Shown piece after piece: positions 1 to 9,152 of a DNA stretch of 34,769 bases (positions are counted from its first letter, which is position 1; each line of letters opens with the position of its first letter). The stretch is taken from contig JASHQH010000228.1 in NCBI GenBank assembly GCA_030037635.1, forward strand, positions 1 through 34,769. The letters are read 5' to 3'. The notes beneath the pieces were generated by a model. The model saw only the letters and a program-made list of their open reading frames with translations, was not told the origin of the DNA and made no database searches. This DNA comes from Acidobacteriaceae bacterium. GTDB lineage: Bacteria; Acidobacteriota; Terriglobia; Terriglobales; Acidobacteriaceae. Both the position numbers and the translations under genes were made by a program.

Positions 1-2
1 GA

Positions 3-545
3 TTCGACGTAACTCCGACGGTGACGGCAGATTGGACCAACGACCCCGACGCCCTGGAGACGGGCGTAAACAAGCTGCGTCCCGGCGGCGGCACGGCATT
101 GTTTGACGCGGTCTACACCGCCTGCCGCGACAAGCTGCTCACGGAACGCGGTCAGGAGCCGGTGCGCAAGGCCATGATTCTGATCTCCGACGGCGAAGAC
201 AACCAGAGCCGCGTCTACCTTACCGAAGCCATCAAGGAGTGCGAGCGCGCCGAGACTATCATCTACGCCATCAGCACCAACTGGACGCCCAGCCGCGGCG
301 AGGGCGACCGGGTGCTCACCGATCTGGCCACGCAAACCGGCGGCGAGGCGTTCTTCCCGCAGGCCGTCGAAGACATGGCGGTGAGCTTCAAAAGCATCGA
401 AGAGGAGCTGCGCAGCCAGTATCAGCTCGTCTACACACCTGCCGACTTCCAGCGCGATGGCTCCTACCACACCATCTACCTCTACTGCTACGACCGGCGC
501 TACCAGGTGCACGCACGCAAGGGATATTTTGCAAGCGGGCAATAG
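3..545 (+). CDS. VWFA-related domain protein, 5' truncated
   Basis: The reading frame is open from the window edge to the TAG at 543-545, so the N-terminus is missing. The visible part is the second half of a von Willebrand factor A fold: a GGTALFDA stretch carrying the MIDAS threonine, the hydrophobic strand MILISDGED with the MIDAS aspartate, then helices and the closing segment that ends SQYQLVYTP and HARKGYF. That ending is characteristic of the VWFA-related domain proteins expanded in Acidobacteria, which are usually exported and of unknown ligand. The DxSxS half of the MIDAS and any signal peptide would lie upstream of the window. An internal GTG at 21 is not a credible start because the fold continues upstream of it. 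The family call is firm; the function is unknown. Confidence 0.85.
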   Translation, partial: FDVTPTVTADWTNDPDALETGVNKLRPGGGTALFDAVYTACRDKLLTERGQEPVRKAMILISDGEDNQSRVYLTEAIKECERAETIIYAISTNWTPSRGEGDRVLTDLATQTGGEAFFPQAVEDMAVSFKSIEEELRSQYQLVYTPADFQRDGSYHTIYLYCYDRRYQVHARKGYFASGQ

Positions 546-622
546 GCGCGCGCTTTACTCTGAACGGCAGTTGAGATGATCGCGAGATCTACCGCCTGCA
601 TCTTCACGTAACGCCAGTAACG

Positions 623-708
623 CCGGTCTCCAGACCGTGGTCCTCAGGAAACGATCTTTGTTTCCTGGGGTGGCAGACCGGCTGTCGTGCGGGTCTCCAG
701 AGCCGCAC
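623..708 (+). repeat. Intergenic palindromic repeat family B, copy 1
   Basis: This stretch matches 2379-2464 over almost its whole length. Its core is a perfect stem, CAGGAAAC (645-652) pairing with GTTTCCTG (660-667) around the loop GATCTTT, followed by GGGGTGG and a GACCGGCTGT block. It lies between the convergent VWFA gene and the amidohydrolase, so it could act as a transcript end. It is not followed by a T-run. Confidence 0.7.
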
Positions 709-735
709 AAGGACTTTGTAACCGCGCCACTCTCG

Positions 736-2064
736 CTATTGCGTCAGCACCTCCCGGCCGTCGCGTTTGTACACCACTCCCGCCTTCATCACGAAGTTCA
801 CCTTGCTCATCACCGTAATATCGTCGAGCGGATTGCCGGGCACGGCGACCAGGTCGGCATACTTGCCCGCCGCTACCGTTCCGATCTCGTCGTCGTGTCC
901 CAGTAGCTGCGCGGCGTTGATGGTGGCCATTTGCAAGGTGTAAGCCGGAGGCAGTCCTGCCTTCACCAGGTAAATGAAGTCTTCCCAGTTTTGCCCGTGC
1001 GGATACACGCCGGCATCGGTGCCGTAGGCGAACTTGACTCCGCCTTTGTAGGCGCGCGTGACGGTGTTCATGATTTGCGGGCCGATGGCCAGGGCTTTGG
1101 CCGCGACCGTGGGCGGATAGGCGCCCTTCTTCGCCTGCTCGGCCACAAATTGCCCGGTGTATACCGTGGGGCAATAGAAAGTGCCGTGCGCCACCATCAG
1201 CTTGATGTCCTCATCGTCCATGAAAGTGCCGTGTTCCACGGAATCGACCCCGGCGATCACCGAGCGGCGAATCGCCTCGGCCCCATGCGCATGGACCGCA
1301 ACCTTCATCCCATAATCGTGCGCCGTCTCCACGATGGCGCGAATCTCATCCTCGCTCATCTGCGGTCCCGAGCCGTTGGTGCCCAGATCGAGCACCCCGC
1401 CCGAAGGCATGGCTTTAATCAGGTCCGCGCCTTCCTTGTAATGCAGGCGCACCACCTTCCGCGCCTCATCGGCGCCATTGAAGATGGACTGCAATGGGCC
1501 GGGATCGCCCTGCAGTTTCAGGCTCAGGCCGTTGCTGTCGTCGGCGTGGCCTCCCGTCGTGCTCATCGCGGGACCGGCAGTAAAGATGCGCGGGCCGATC
1601 ACCGTGCCCGCAGCAATTTCCTGGCGCAGCGCCACCGTGTCGTAGTCGGTGTCGCCCACGTTGCGCACCGTGGTGAATCCAGCCAGCAGAGTGCGGCGCG
1701 CATAGAGCGTGGAGCGCAGCACCAGGTTGGCAAAGTTGACCTGGGCCCGTTCCTCATAGGATTTGGGGCCGAGCTGATCGTCCAGGTGAACGTGGTCGTC
1801 GATGAGGCCGGGCAAACAGGTGGCTCCGGGCAAGTCGATGATGGTGGCGCCGAGGGGAGTTTGCGTGCCCGCTTCAACCTTCTGAAACCTGTTGCCGGAG
1901 ACGAAGACCGTTGACGGTCCCAGCATTTTTCCCGCCGCGCTGTCGAAGAGGCTGGGACAGTGCACGACGGTGACCGGCGCGGGCGCTTCCTGCGCCAACG
2001 CGGCGACAGCGGCAAACGATGCCAGAGCCAGGGCAGCTCGAAACGCTGCACGATGCAGATTCAT
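736..2064 (-). CDS. Secreted amidohydrolase (imidazolonepropionase/prolidase-like)
   Basis: A 442-aa metal-dependent hydrolase of the amidohydrolase superfamily. Metal-site residues in order are H91 and H93 in DDHVHLDD, K217 in GADLIKAMP (position of the carboxylated lysine), H258/H260 in AVHAHG, H278 in SVEHGT and D350 in YGTDAG, followed by the C-terminal beta-sandwich ending NPLDDITVM. This pattern fits the branch that cleaves Xaa-Pro or other N-acyl amino-acid dipeptides; the substrate is not decided by the sequence. The ATG at 2064 is preferred over the longer frame (from 2187) because AAGGAGA lies just upstream and the protein then begins with a clear signal peptide (RAAFRAALALASFAAVAALAQ region). 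It stands alone, divergent from the zinc-ribbon-like gene, and is probably periplasmic. Confidence 0.85.
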   Translation of the reverse strand: MNLHRAAFRAALALASFAAVAALAQEAPAPVTVVHCPSLFDSAAGKMLGPSTVFVSGNRFQKVEAGTQTPLGATIIDLPGATCLPGLIDDHVHLDDQLGPKSYEERAQVNFANLVLRSTLYARRTLLAGFTTVRNVGDTDYDTVALRQEIAAGTVIGPRIFTAGPAMSTTGGHADDSNGLSLKLQGDPGPLQSIFNGADEARKVVRLHYKEGADLIKAMPSGGVLDLGTNGSGPQMSEDEIRAIVETAHDYGMKVAVHAHGAEAIRRSVIAGVDSVEHGTFMDDEDIKLMVAHGTFYCPTVYTGQFVAEQAKKGAYPPTVAAKALAIGPQIMNTVTRAYKGGVKFAYGTDAGVYPHGQNWEDFIYLVKAGLPPAYTLQMATINAAQLLGHDDEIGTVAAGKYADLVAVPGNPLDDITVMSKVNFVMKAGVVYKRDGREVLTQ

Positions 2065-2485
2065 GGGAATGTCTCCTTGTTTTTGGGCAGCCGGGAAGCC
2101 GGGTGGTTTCATCTTAGAACGCCGGCGGTGATTCCCGAGAGCGATTTCTGCTGACCAGAACGGCGGGTTGGCATACGTGACGCGCACCTGAGCGGGCAGG
2201 TCCGCGAGCGGAGGGCCTGGTGGCGGCCACGCGAGGTTACGCGTGTTCCCGATTCGGGACGGTCCCGGCCAGGTTGTCCTGAAGTGAATCCACCGGAGCT
2301 TCCCGGCTCGGCCGTCTCAACCATTCCTCGAATTGATCGATGAACTATAGGAAGGGCGGATGCGGCGCAATCGTACCGCCGGTCTCCAGGCCAGGGTCTC
2401 CAAGAAACGATCTTTGTTTCTTGGGGTGGGAGGCCGGCTGTGGTGCGGGCGTGCTCGCCCGCACCCGCCCAATCAGGGAGGTGTG
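2065..2485. other. Divergent intergenic region
   Basis: This holds the ribosome-binding site of the amidohydrolase (AAGGAGA, about 2071-2078, minus strand), about 200 bases in which I see no gene, and repeat family B copy 2 directly before the zinc-ribbon-like gene. No tRNA or clear sigma-70 promoter was recognised. Confidence 0.5.
2379..2464 (+). repeat. Intergenic palindromic repeat family B, copy 2
   Basis: Close copy of 623-708. The core stem is CCAAGAAAC (2400-2408) with GTTTCTTGG (2416-2424) around the same GATCTTT loop, with one G:C to A:T compensatory change relative to copy 1. A second perfect hairpin follows: GTGCGGGCG (2443-2451), loop TGCT, CGCCCGCAC (2456-2464). It ends about 20 bases before the start of the next gene. 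Confidence 0.75.
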
Positions 2486-3208
2486 GTGATCCGGCAGGCC
2501 ATCTCGTGCGATATTTGCGCTGCAGAAAAGCGCCAAACCAACCACTGGTTTGTGGCCTACGAGCAGGGCGGCGAGCTGCGCGTGAGCGGATGGACCTCAC
2601 GCCATCGATTGCGCCCCGGCTCCAAGCATCTCTGCGGGCAAACTTGCCTTCATAAGTTAGTGGACGAGTTTATGGCCAAATCGATCGCAGTGCGCGCGCG
2701 GCGTGCGGACGAGAGTGACGAGCTGGAAGAGTTGCCGGAATCGGCCCGGAACCTGTCTGCGCCATCGCCATCGCCTGCCAACGATACCAGCCTGACGTCC
2801 CCTGCGGGGTTTGTCGAGGAGCCGTCCTCGGCGCGTTTGCTGACGACGGCGGTCGTCGCACCCGCGGTGATGCCGGTGGCGGTTTATCAACCCAGCGAGC
2901 CAAAAGCAGCCTCATCGGGGGATTCAACGCAGCTCCCCGATGAGTCAAGAGCGGGCTCGCTGGGGAACCCGGTCATCCAACCCACGGACGCGGACCTGCC
3001 GCCGGTTTCCCGGCCGGCGTCCGATCTCCTCACCATGCCGCCCAGGCCGAGAGACATCATCATGCCTGTTCCTGCCGAGACGCTGCGCTACGCCTCGCGG
3101 CGCTGGCGCGCTGAAGCGTGGGAGCGGGAGCGGGAACGCGAACTGCGCGCCCTCGAGAACCGGCCCGCCCTTACTGAGCGCCGCCGCTCCAGCGCATCCT
3201 CGTTTTGA
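2486..3208 (+). CDS. Zinc-ribbon-like acidobacterial protein, function unknown
   Basis: About 240 aa. The N-terminal 60 residues form a compact Cys-rich module: C8 and C11 in SCDICAAEKR, then HWFVAY, a WxSRHRL segment and HLCGQTC with C50 and C54, giving a CxxC...CxxxC zinc site. The rest is low-complexity, Ser/Pro/Ala-rich, and ends in an Arg/Glu-rich helix (RRWRAEAWERERERELRA). I recognise the N-terminal module as one that recurs in Acidobacteria but know no function. The frame is open further upstream, into repeat B, so the start was set by GGGAGGT at 2476-2482 next to the tandem GTG GTG at 2483/2486. Spacing is short for both, and an ATG at 2671 would delete the zinc module. Regulatory protein or protein-protein adaptor are both possible. 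Confidence 0.7.
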   Translation: MIRQAISCDICAAEKRQTNHWFVAYEQGGELRVSGWTSRHRLRPGSKHLCGQTCLHKLVDEFMAKSIAVRARRADESDELEELPESARNLSAPSPSPANDTSLTSPAGFVEEPSSARLLTTAVVAPAVMPVAVYQPSEPKAASSGDSTQLPDESRAGSLGNPVIQPTDADLPPVSRPASDLLTMPPRPRDIIMPVPAETLRYASRRWRAEAWERERERELRALENRPALTERRRSSASSF

Positions 3209-3254
3209 AGATTTCTTGAAGGGAATGTTCTTATCCGCGCCACGAACCTGGTTG

Positions 3255-3295
3255 CCCCATCCTAACGGCGCCTTTGCTTTTGCCGTTAGGGTGGG
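3255..3295 (+). repeat. Palindromic repeat family A, copy R1
   Basis: Hairpin between the convergent zinc-ribbon-like gene and ligA. The left arm is CCCCATCCT plus AACGGC, the loop GCCTTTGCTTTT, the right arm GCCGTT plus AGGGTGGG. The outer arm matches the other family A copies, while the six-base stem core differs. It may serve as a bidirectional transcript end. Confidence 0.75.
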
Positions 3296-3309
3296 CTCGC
3301 ACGAACCCC

Positions 3310-5544
<2,235 letters not shown>

Positions 5545-5580
5545 CTATTGGCTATTGGCTACTCCCGTCCTACTGCGGGG

Positions 5581-5650
5581 TGCCCCATCCTGGCCGGGCC
5601 TTTGTCTCTCCGGCTAGGGTGGGGGCGAGACCAAACCCGCCTCCGAACCC
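5581..5650 (+). repeat. Palindromic repeat family A, copy R3
   Basis: Direct repeat of R2, about 127 bases downstream, with only one or two differences over about 70 bases (one is TGG for TAG in the left arm, giving a G-T pair). The same tail GCGAGACCAAACCCGCC follows. Confidence 0.85.
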
Positions 5651-5865
5651 CAACCCGCGGACCGGGCCCCGACCGCAACCCTTGTCAACCCCCCAAGCCC
5701 CGTTTTTTTCTGCCGGCCTTGGCCAACCCAACCCGTAACCCCCTTCGTGTGTTAAACATGCCCCATCCGCCACACCCCGCTTTTTCTTTCCTCGCCTTTG
5801 CAGAGAATTTCTGCCTTTGCGCGCAACATGGGACCAGAATCACAAATTCAAAAGGAGACCTCCTT

Positions 5866-6315
5866 ATGGCGCGTCCTAAAAAGACCTATCCGACCATCGA
5901 CCCTTCACTCACCGGCTCCGGATTCGAGACCAATCCGGCCCTTGCCCGCTGTGCCAAAGCCTGGCACCGCACCTACGAGCTGGCCACCATCGCCCCGGGC
6001 GACGGCCGCCTTGCTCCGCCCGACGACGACAGCACCCTCTTCGCCAACAGTCAGGCTGCCATCGCCTTCCGCGACGCCATGCCTCCCCTTTCCGGCCAGC
6101 AAAACATCTCCGACTTCATCGCTTGCGTCACCTTCGCCATGATGAAGAGCCTTTTTCGCACCGACGAAAGCCTGCATCTTCTCAGCGCCGCCAAAATCGC
6201 CATCTCCGCGCTGCGCGCGCAGCCCCGGCCATCGAAAAATGAATTTCTTTTTTCCAATCCTGCACCGGATCCGGTGCAAAATCGGCCCTCAAAAAACGCC
6301 GATCCTTTGAAATGA
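5866..6315 (+). CDS. Acidobacterial small protein, function unknown
   Basis: 149 aa. The start at 5866 is set by AAAGGAG nine bases upstream; the longer open frame runs through repeats and is rejected. The N-terminus is basic (MARPKKTYPTIDPSLTGSG), followed by a helical region with CAKAWHRTYE near residue 30 and the segment FRDAMPPLSGQQNISDFIACV near residues 66-86. It ends in a long helix and a polar tail after residue 125. There is no signal peptide or membrane segment. From memory the AMPPL...NI.DFIAC pattern recurs in many acidobacterial paralogues, but no function is known to me. An A/T-rich stretch (about 6312-6372) follows, unlike the surrounding base composition. Confidence 0.75.
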   Translation: MARPKKTYPTIDPSLTGSGFETNPALARCAKAWHRTYELATIAPGDGRLAPPDDDSTLFANSQAAIAFRDAMPPLSGQQNISDFIACVTFAMMKSLFRTDESLHLLSAAKIAISALRAQPRPSKNEFLFSNPAPDPVQNRPSKNADPLK

Positions 6316-6436
6316 ATCGCTTAGCTATTTACCAAATAAGCAATAAAATCGGCCATTTACCATTTAATTATTGTCGCCCATAGCAACAAGCCGGGCGCCC
6401 CATTCAGGTTCCCGGCCAGGATCAGCCGGGCACCAC

Positions 6437-6585
6437 TCCGAGCCCACCTTGGGCGCAAAAACAAAGACGCGCCGAGGCCCCACCCGATGGCGCCCTAGGC
6501 GCGAAGACAGAGACGCGGCGAAGGTGGGGCACCGAGTTTGGGGCTGGAGTTCGGAGGTGGGTTTGGTCTCGCCCCCACCCTAGCC
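6437..6585 (-). repeat. Cluster of degenerate family A repeats
   Basis: Read on the minus strand this holds one partial unit (6549-6585, the GGCTAGGGTGGGGGCGAGACC end plus its tail) and two decayed units with the loop motif GTCTTTGTTTTT or GTCTCTGTCTTC between short stems such as GGCGC/GCGCC. The partial unit overlaps the end of the Sel1 gene and supplies its TAG stop. Confidence 0.6.
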
Positions 6586-7515
6586 TTTGGGCTCTGCCAG
6601 CAACGGACGCGGATGTTCCTTTAGCCAGACCTGGGCCCGCCGCTGCGCACTTTTGACGTCGCTTTTGCTCATCGTTTTGCTGAGCGCTTCCAACGTGCTT
6701 TCTGCATGAGCCCGCAGATCATCGTCTGTTGTACGGGACTTGGCGAGAAGTATCCAGAAAAACCCTTCATTCAGGTCTCGGCTTACACCAACTCCATTTG
6801 CGTAACACGCACCGAGATTGAACTGCGCCTTTGTCTCGCCTTGCTCAGCAGCCTTCAGCATCCATTTGGTGGCCTCAGTTTCATCCTTTGGCACACCATT
6901 GCCGTTGAGATAAAGGAATCCCAGTCCGTATTGTGCTTCAGCAAGTCCCTGTTCGGCAGACTTACGATACCACTCAGCAGCTTGGCTATAGTCCTGCGGA
7001 ACTCCTATACCGTGTTCGTAATCTACAGCCAAATTTGACTGAGCGAGGACATCCCCTTGGTCGGCGGCCTTGCGGAACCAGATATTGGCTTGCGTCAAGT
7101 CTTTTGGCACGGATTCGCCGTTGCCATAGGCGAGGCCCAAGTTGTACTCGGCTCTTGCGTTGCCTTCTTCTGCGGCTTTGCGGTACCAAATCAATGCCTG
7201 TGCGTAGTTCTGCATCTGGTCGAAAACTACGCCGAGCTCAACCTCCGCGATGATGTCGCCCTGGTCGGCGGATTTTTGGAGCCACAGCTGGGACTGTTTG
7301 AGGTCCTGTGGAACTCCGAGCGCGAATTCGTATTGTTTGCCTAGCCCACACTGGGCATCCGCATCGCCGGAGGCAGCTTTGCTTTGCAAAGCCTTTAGCG
7401 CATTGGTGTCATGCGCCATTCGGCATTGCTGTGCTTGGAAGTGACTTGAGGATAGAACGACGGTTATCGCAATGATTGCGAAGAATAAATTCGGCATCAC
7501 GCGACTAACAGGCAT
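6580..7515 (-). CDS. Secreted Sel1-repeat (TPR-like) protein
   Basis: 311 aa. An N-terminal hydrophobic segment (VMPNLFFAIIAITVVLSSSH) acts as a signal peptide or anchor. About six tandem Sel1-like repeats of roughly 36 residues follow, from about residue 45 to 265, each with the A..LG..Y..G.GVP.D...A..W..KAA.QG pattern. Sel1 repeats fold as an alpha solenoid and usually mediate protein-protein contacts; the partner here is unknown. The ATG at 7515 is chosen because GGAGAT lies seven bases upstream; an internal ATG at 7497 lacks this. The C-terminus LLAEPKG and the stop codon fall inside a family A repeat, so the end of the protein may have been altered by that repeat. Confidence 0.88.
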   Translation of the reverse strand: MPVSRVMPNLFFAIIAITVVLSSSHFQAQQCRMAHDTNALKALQSKAASGDADAQCGLGKQYEFALGVPQDLKQSQLWLQKSADQGDIIAEVELGVVFDQMQNYAQALIWYRKAAEEGNARAEYNLGLAYGNGESVPKDLTQANIWFRKAADQGDVLAQSNLAVDYEHGIGVPQDYSQAAEWYRKSAEQGLAEAQYGLGFLYLNGNGVPKDETEATKWMLKAAEQGETKAQFNLGACYANGVGVSRDLNEGFFWILLAKSRTTDDDLRAHAESTLEALSKTMSKSDVKSAQRRAQVWLKEHPRPLLAEPKG

Positions 7516-7630
7516 TGCCGATCTCCAGTTGGAAACACACCGAGTATAAGCTGTCGGGTCCTAGCGGATTTTCGGCAGGTGAGATCCTCGCGCGAAAGGC
7601 AACCGCAGATTCTTCGTCGCTTCCACCCCA

Positions 7631-7648
7631 GCGACGAAGACCTGTCGC
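7631..7648 (-). repeat. Family D repeat, copy 1
   Basis: GCGACGAAGACCTGTCGC, the exact reverse complement of 25488-25505. It has a GCGAC/GTCGC stem around the loop GAAGACCT and is flanked by C-runs on both sides. Confidence 0.6.
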
Positions 7649-7692
7649 GAGGGACCCCGGCTCCGCTCCTCAAAATGACCGCGTAACAATGG

Positions 7693-7722
7693 TAGCAGTG
7701 TCTCGGATAGCAGTGTCTCGGA
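7693..7722 (+). repeat. Perfect tandem duplication, 2 x 15 bases
   Basis: Two back-to-back identical copies of TAGCAGTGTCTCGGA, directly before a family A half unit. This looks like a recent slippage event or a small target-site-like duplication. Confidence 0.8.
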
Positions 7723-7832
7723 AAAACAAAGGCCTGGCTAGGATGGGGCACCGACATTCGTGGGAGTTCGGGGGTGGGTTTGGTTTCGCCCCCACCCTAG
7801 CCGGAAAAACAAAGACCCGGCCAGGATGGGGC
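7721..7832 (-). repeat. Palindromic repeat family A, copies R4 (half) and R5
   Basis: The full hairpin R5 is CCCCCACCCTAGCCGG (7789-7804), loop AAAAACAAAGAC, CCGGCCAGGATGGGG (7817-7831), so it is oriented on the minus strand. A half unit with the same AAAAACAAAG loop and GGCTAGGATGGGGC arm precedes it at 7721-7751, separated by the usual GGTTTGGTTTCG tail. Confidence 0.8.
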
Positions 7833-8002
7833 GCCCATATTCGTGGGAATTCGTTTTTCTCCCGCGGTACTGCCGCCGTATGCGACTTTCGCGGCGCCAC
7901 GGTGTTTGACGAGAGTGGACCTGGTGCGTACCGCATGTCAGGCCGGGCGCGCCCCCTCGCAAGTTGCGGTATCATGAAGCTGATCCCGCTCAAGTTTCCC
8001 CC

Positions 8003-8488
8003 ATGGCTGCCGCAACCATCTTGCACGTTGGCAACGATAACTGTCATCGCATCCCGGTCATGGAGAACGCGGGCTTGACGGTCGTGAAGTGCGAGCCTTC
8101 CGTGAGTTCTGTTGAAAAGGCATTTGCCGGCACCACAGCCTTCTCGGGCATCGCGTTTCACAATCAGATCGCTGCCTCCTTGGGCACCCTGGCATCGACC
8201 GCGCGGAGACTTTCCACAGCTCCGCTCATCCTGTTCCGGAACACATTCGCCGATTGCGACGAGCATCTGTTTGATCTTGTCATCCCTGTGCAAACGCCGC
8301 CGCCGGTGTGGCTGAAATCGCTCGAAGCGGCAATCAGAGTGTCTTGCAACCTGCAGCAGGAGTCGGAACTACTGTGTCAGGACGCGGCCAAGGTGCGATC
8401 AATTTCCCGGGGACTGCAGCGCTATTCGCGTCGACTTCGCCAGACACCTTTCGATCCCGGCGCCTTATGGCGCGACGAATCTGAATAA
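8003..8488 (+). CDS. Degenerate response-regulator receiver-like protein
   Basis: 161 aa. It opens with a strand like the first of a receiver domain (ATILHVGNDNC), followed by alternating helices and strands (TVVKCEP, FSGIAFHN, PLILFRN, FDLVIPV) at the spacing of a CheY fold, and a helical tail after about residue 105. The acidic pocket and the phospho-acceptor aspartate are absent: the third strand ends in FHN. It is therefore at best a pseudo-receiver that cannot be phosphorylated in the usual way. There is no DNA-binding or kinase domain. The ATG at 8003 was chosen because the fold begins there; an upstream in-frame ATG at 7964 adds 13 unrelated residues. No clear Shine-Dalgarno is seen. 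Confidence 0.6.
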   Translation: MAAATILHVGNDNCHRIPVMENAGLTVVKCEPSVSSVEKAFAGTTAFSGIAFHNQIAASLGTLASTARRLSTAPLILFRNTFADCDEHLFDLVIPVQTPPPVWLKSLEAAIRVSCNLQQESELLCQDAAKVRSISRGLQRYSRRLRQTPFDPGALWRDESE

Positions 8489-8495
8489 CACACTG

Positions 8496-8520
8496 AGGTA
8501 GCGCCGGCATCCCTGCCGGC
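8496..8520 (+). repeat. Family C post-stop hairpin, copy 1
   Basis: Starts eight bases after the stop of the receiver-like gene. AGGTAGCGC leads into a perfect hairpin GCCGGCA (8503-8509), TCCC, TGCCGGC (8514-8520). There is no T-run. Similar GTAGCGC..GGCATCC sequences follow three other genes in this window. Confidence 0.65.
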
Positions 8521-8680
8521 ACAAGGACCGCTGGTCTCCCCGCCCGCGCTCGAAAAAAGCGCACCTCCGCCGCCACGATCGGACCAGCGCAAGATTTTCC
8601 CGCGCAGGTCCAGGCTTTGCCGCGATTTTGATGGCATCGCAATCTGCACATCGGTTCTTCGAAAATTGACCTGCAGCCGC

Positions 8681-8709
8681 TTGCCTCTGTGGATTTCGTG
8701 GTGTATTGT
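8681..8709 (+). promoter_or_regulatory. Candidate sigma-70 promoter
   Basis: TTGCCT (8681-8686) and TATTGT (8704-8709) with a 17-base spacer. Nothing protein-coding lies immediately downstream; the next strong signal is the terminator at 8867-8904. Confidence 0.35.
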
Positions 8710-8715
8710 TTGCGA

Positions 8716-8904
8716 GTGAACGACAAACGCGAGTGCGCTGCCTGAAATAACTGCGCGCACGCGCAATTGCAAGGCGCCCTGCGCCGCGCCGGAGTGCAGT
8801 GAGCCCGCAGGCAAGCGTCAGCCGCTCCATGGCGGGCTGCGTTTTGATTTAGATAGACAAAGAACGGCTCGGCCGCGCAGTGCGGCCAGAGCTTCCCTTT
8901 TTTT
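8716..8904 (+). ncRNA. Candidate small RNA, about 190 nt
   Basis: A stretch bounded by a plausible promoter (8681-8709) and a strong intrinsic terminator (8867-8904), with no credible ORF. Internally it can fold: CAAACGC near 8726 can pair with GCGTTTTG near 8840, enclosing small hairpins such as TGCGCG-CA-CGCGCA and GGCGC-CCT-GCGCC. I compared it by eye with 6S, 4.5S/SRP, tmRNA and RNase P hallmarks and did not recognise any of them. It could also be an untranslated remnant. Confidence 0.3.
8867..8904 (+). terminator. Intrinsic terminator
   Basis: GCTC then GGCCGC (8871-8876), loop GCAGT, GCGGCC (8882-8887), then AGAGC and TTCCC followed by seven T. The flanking GCTC/GAGC can extend the stem. 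It is the strongest terminator in the window, and no protein gene ends directly before it. Confidence 0.65.
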
Positions 8905-8990
8905 GAAGAGGCTGGCTTTAGATTTCTTTGAAGTCCTGCTCGCGAAGCGGTAAGAGCCTTCGCGCCAGCACTTGTTCACACCCACAAAGA

Positions 8991-9009
8991 GCTCCGGCGC
9001 AGCCGGAGC
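8991..9009 (+). repeat. Perfect hairpin in the leader of the 89-aa gene
   Basis: GCTCCGGC (8991-8998), loop GCA, GCCGGAGC (9002-9009). It lies about 140 bases upstream of the 89-aa gene and could be part of its 5' leader. It is not followed by a T-run. Confidence 0.4.
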
Positions 9010-9152
9010 ATGAGTCCTGCAAAGCTTGCCGCGGTGCGCCCCAGCGGATGGGGTGGTGCGGGCTGAACGAAAGGTGTGTCTTGCTCTCGATTGGAGACTT
9101 GCTTTGCGTCTTGTTGACGGACAGTACCAACCCTGCACGAAAGGAGAAAATG

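Larger units (their letters stand above)
7516..8002. other. Divergent intergenic region packed with repeats
   Basis: Nearly 490 bases between the Sel1 gene and the receiver-like gene. It contains the family D element (7631-7648), a perfect tandem duplication of 15 bases (7693-7707 and 7708-7722, unit TAGCAGTGTCTCGGA) and 1.5 family A units (7721-7832). No gene is visible. Confidence 0.55.

Noticed and set aside
931-1914. Long plus-strand open frame opposite the amidohydrolase
   Set aside because: Composition is His/Arg/Val-rich without domains and mirrors the real gene on the minus strand.
2065-2187. Longer N-terminus for the amidohydrolase (start at 2187)
   Set aside because: It would bury the signal peptide 41 residues inside the protein and lacks a ribosome-binding site, whereas the ATG at 2064 has both.
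2065-2485. tRNA gene in the divergent region
   Set aside because: No cloverleaf with acceptor stem and T-arm could be drawn; the same holds for the other intergenic gaps.
8716-8904. 6S, SRP, tmRNA or RNase P RNA
   Set aside because: None of the conserved cores of these RNAs could be found by eye; only a generic small-RNA candidate is kept.
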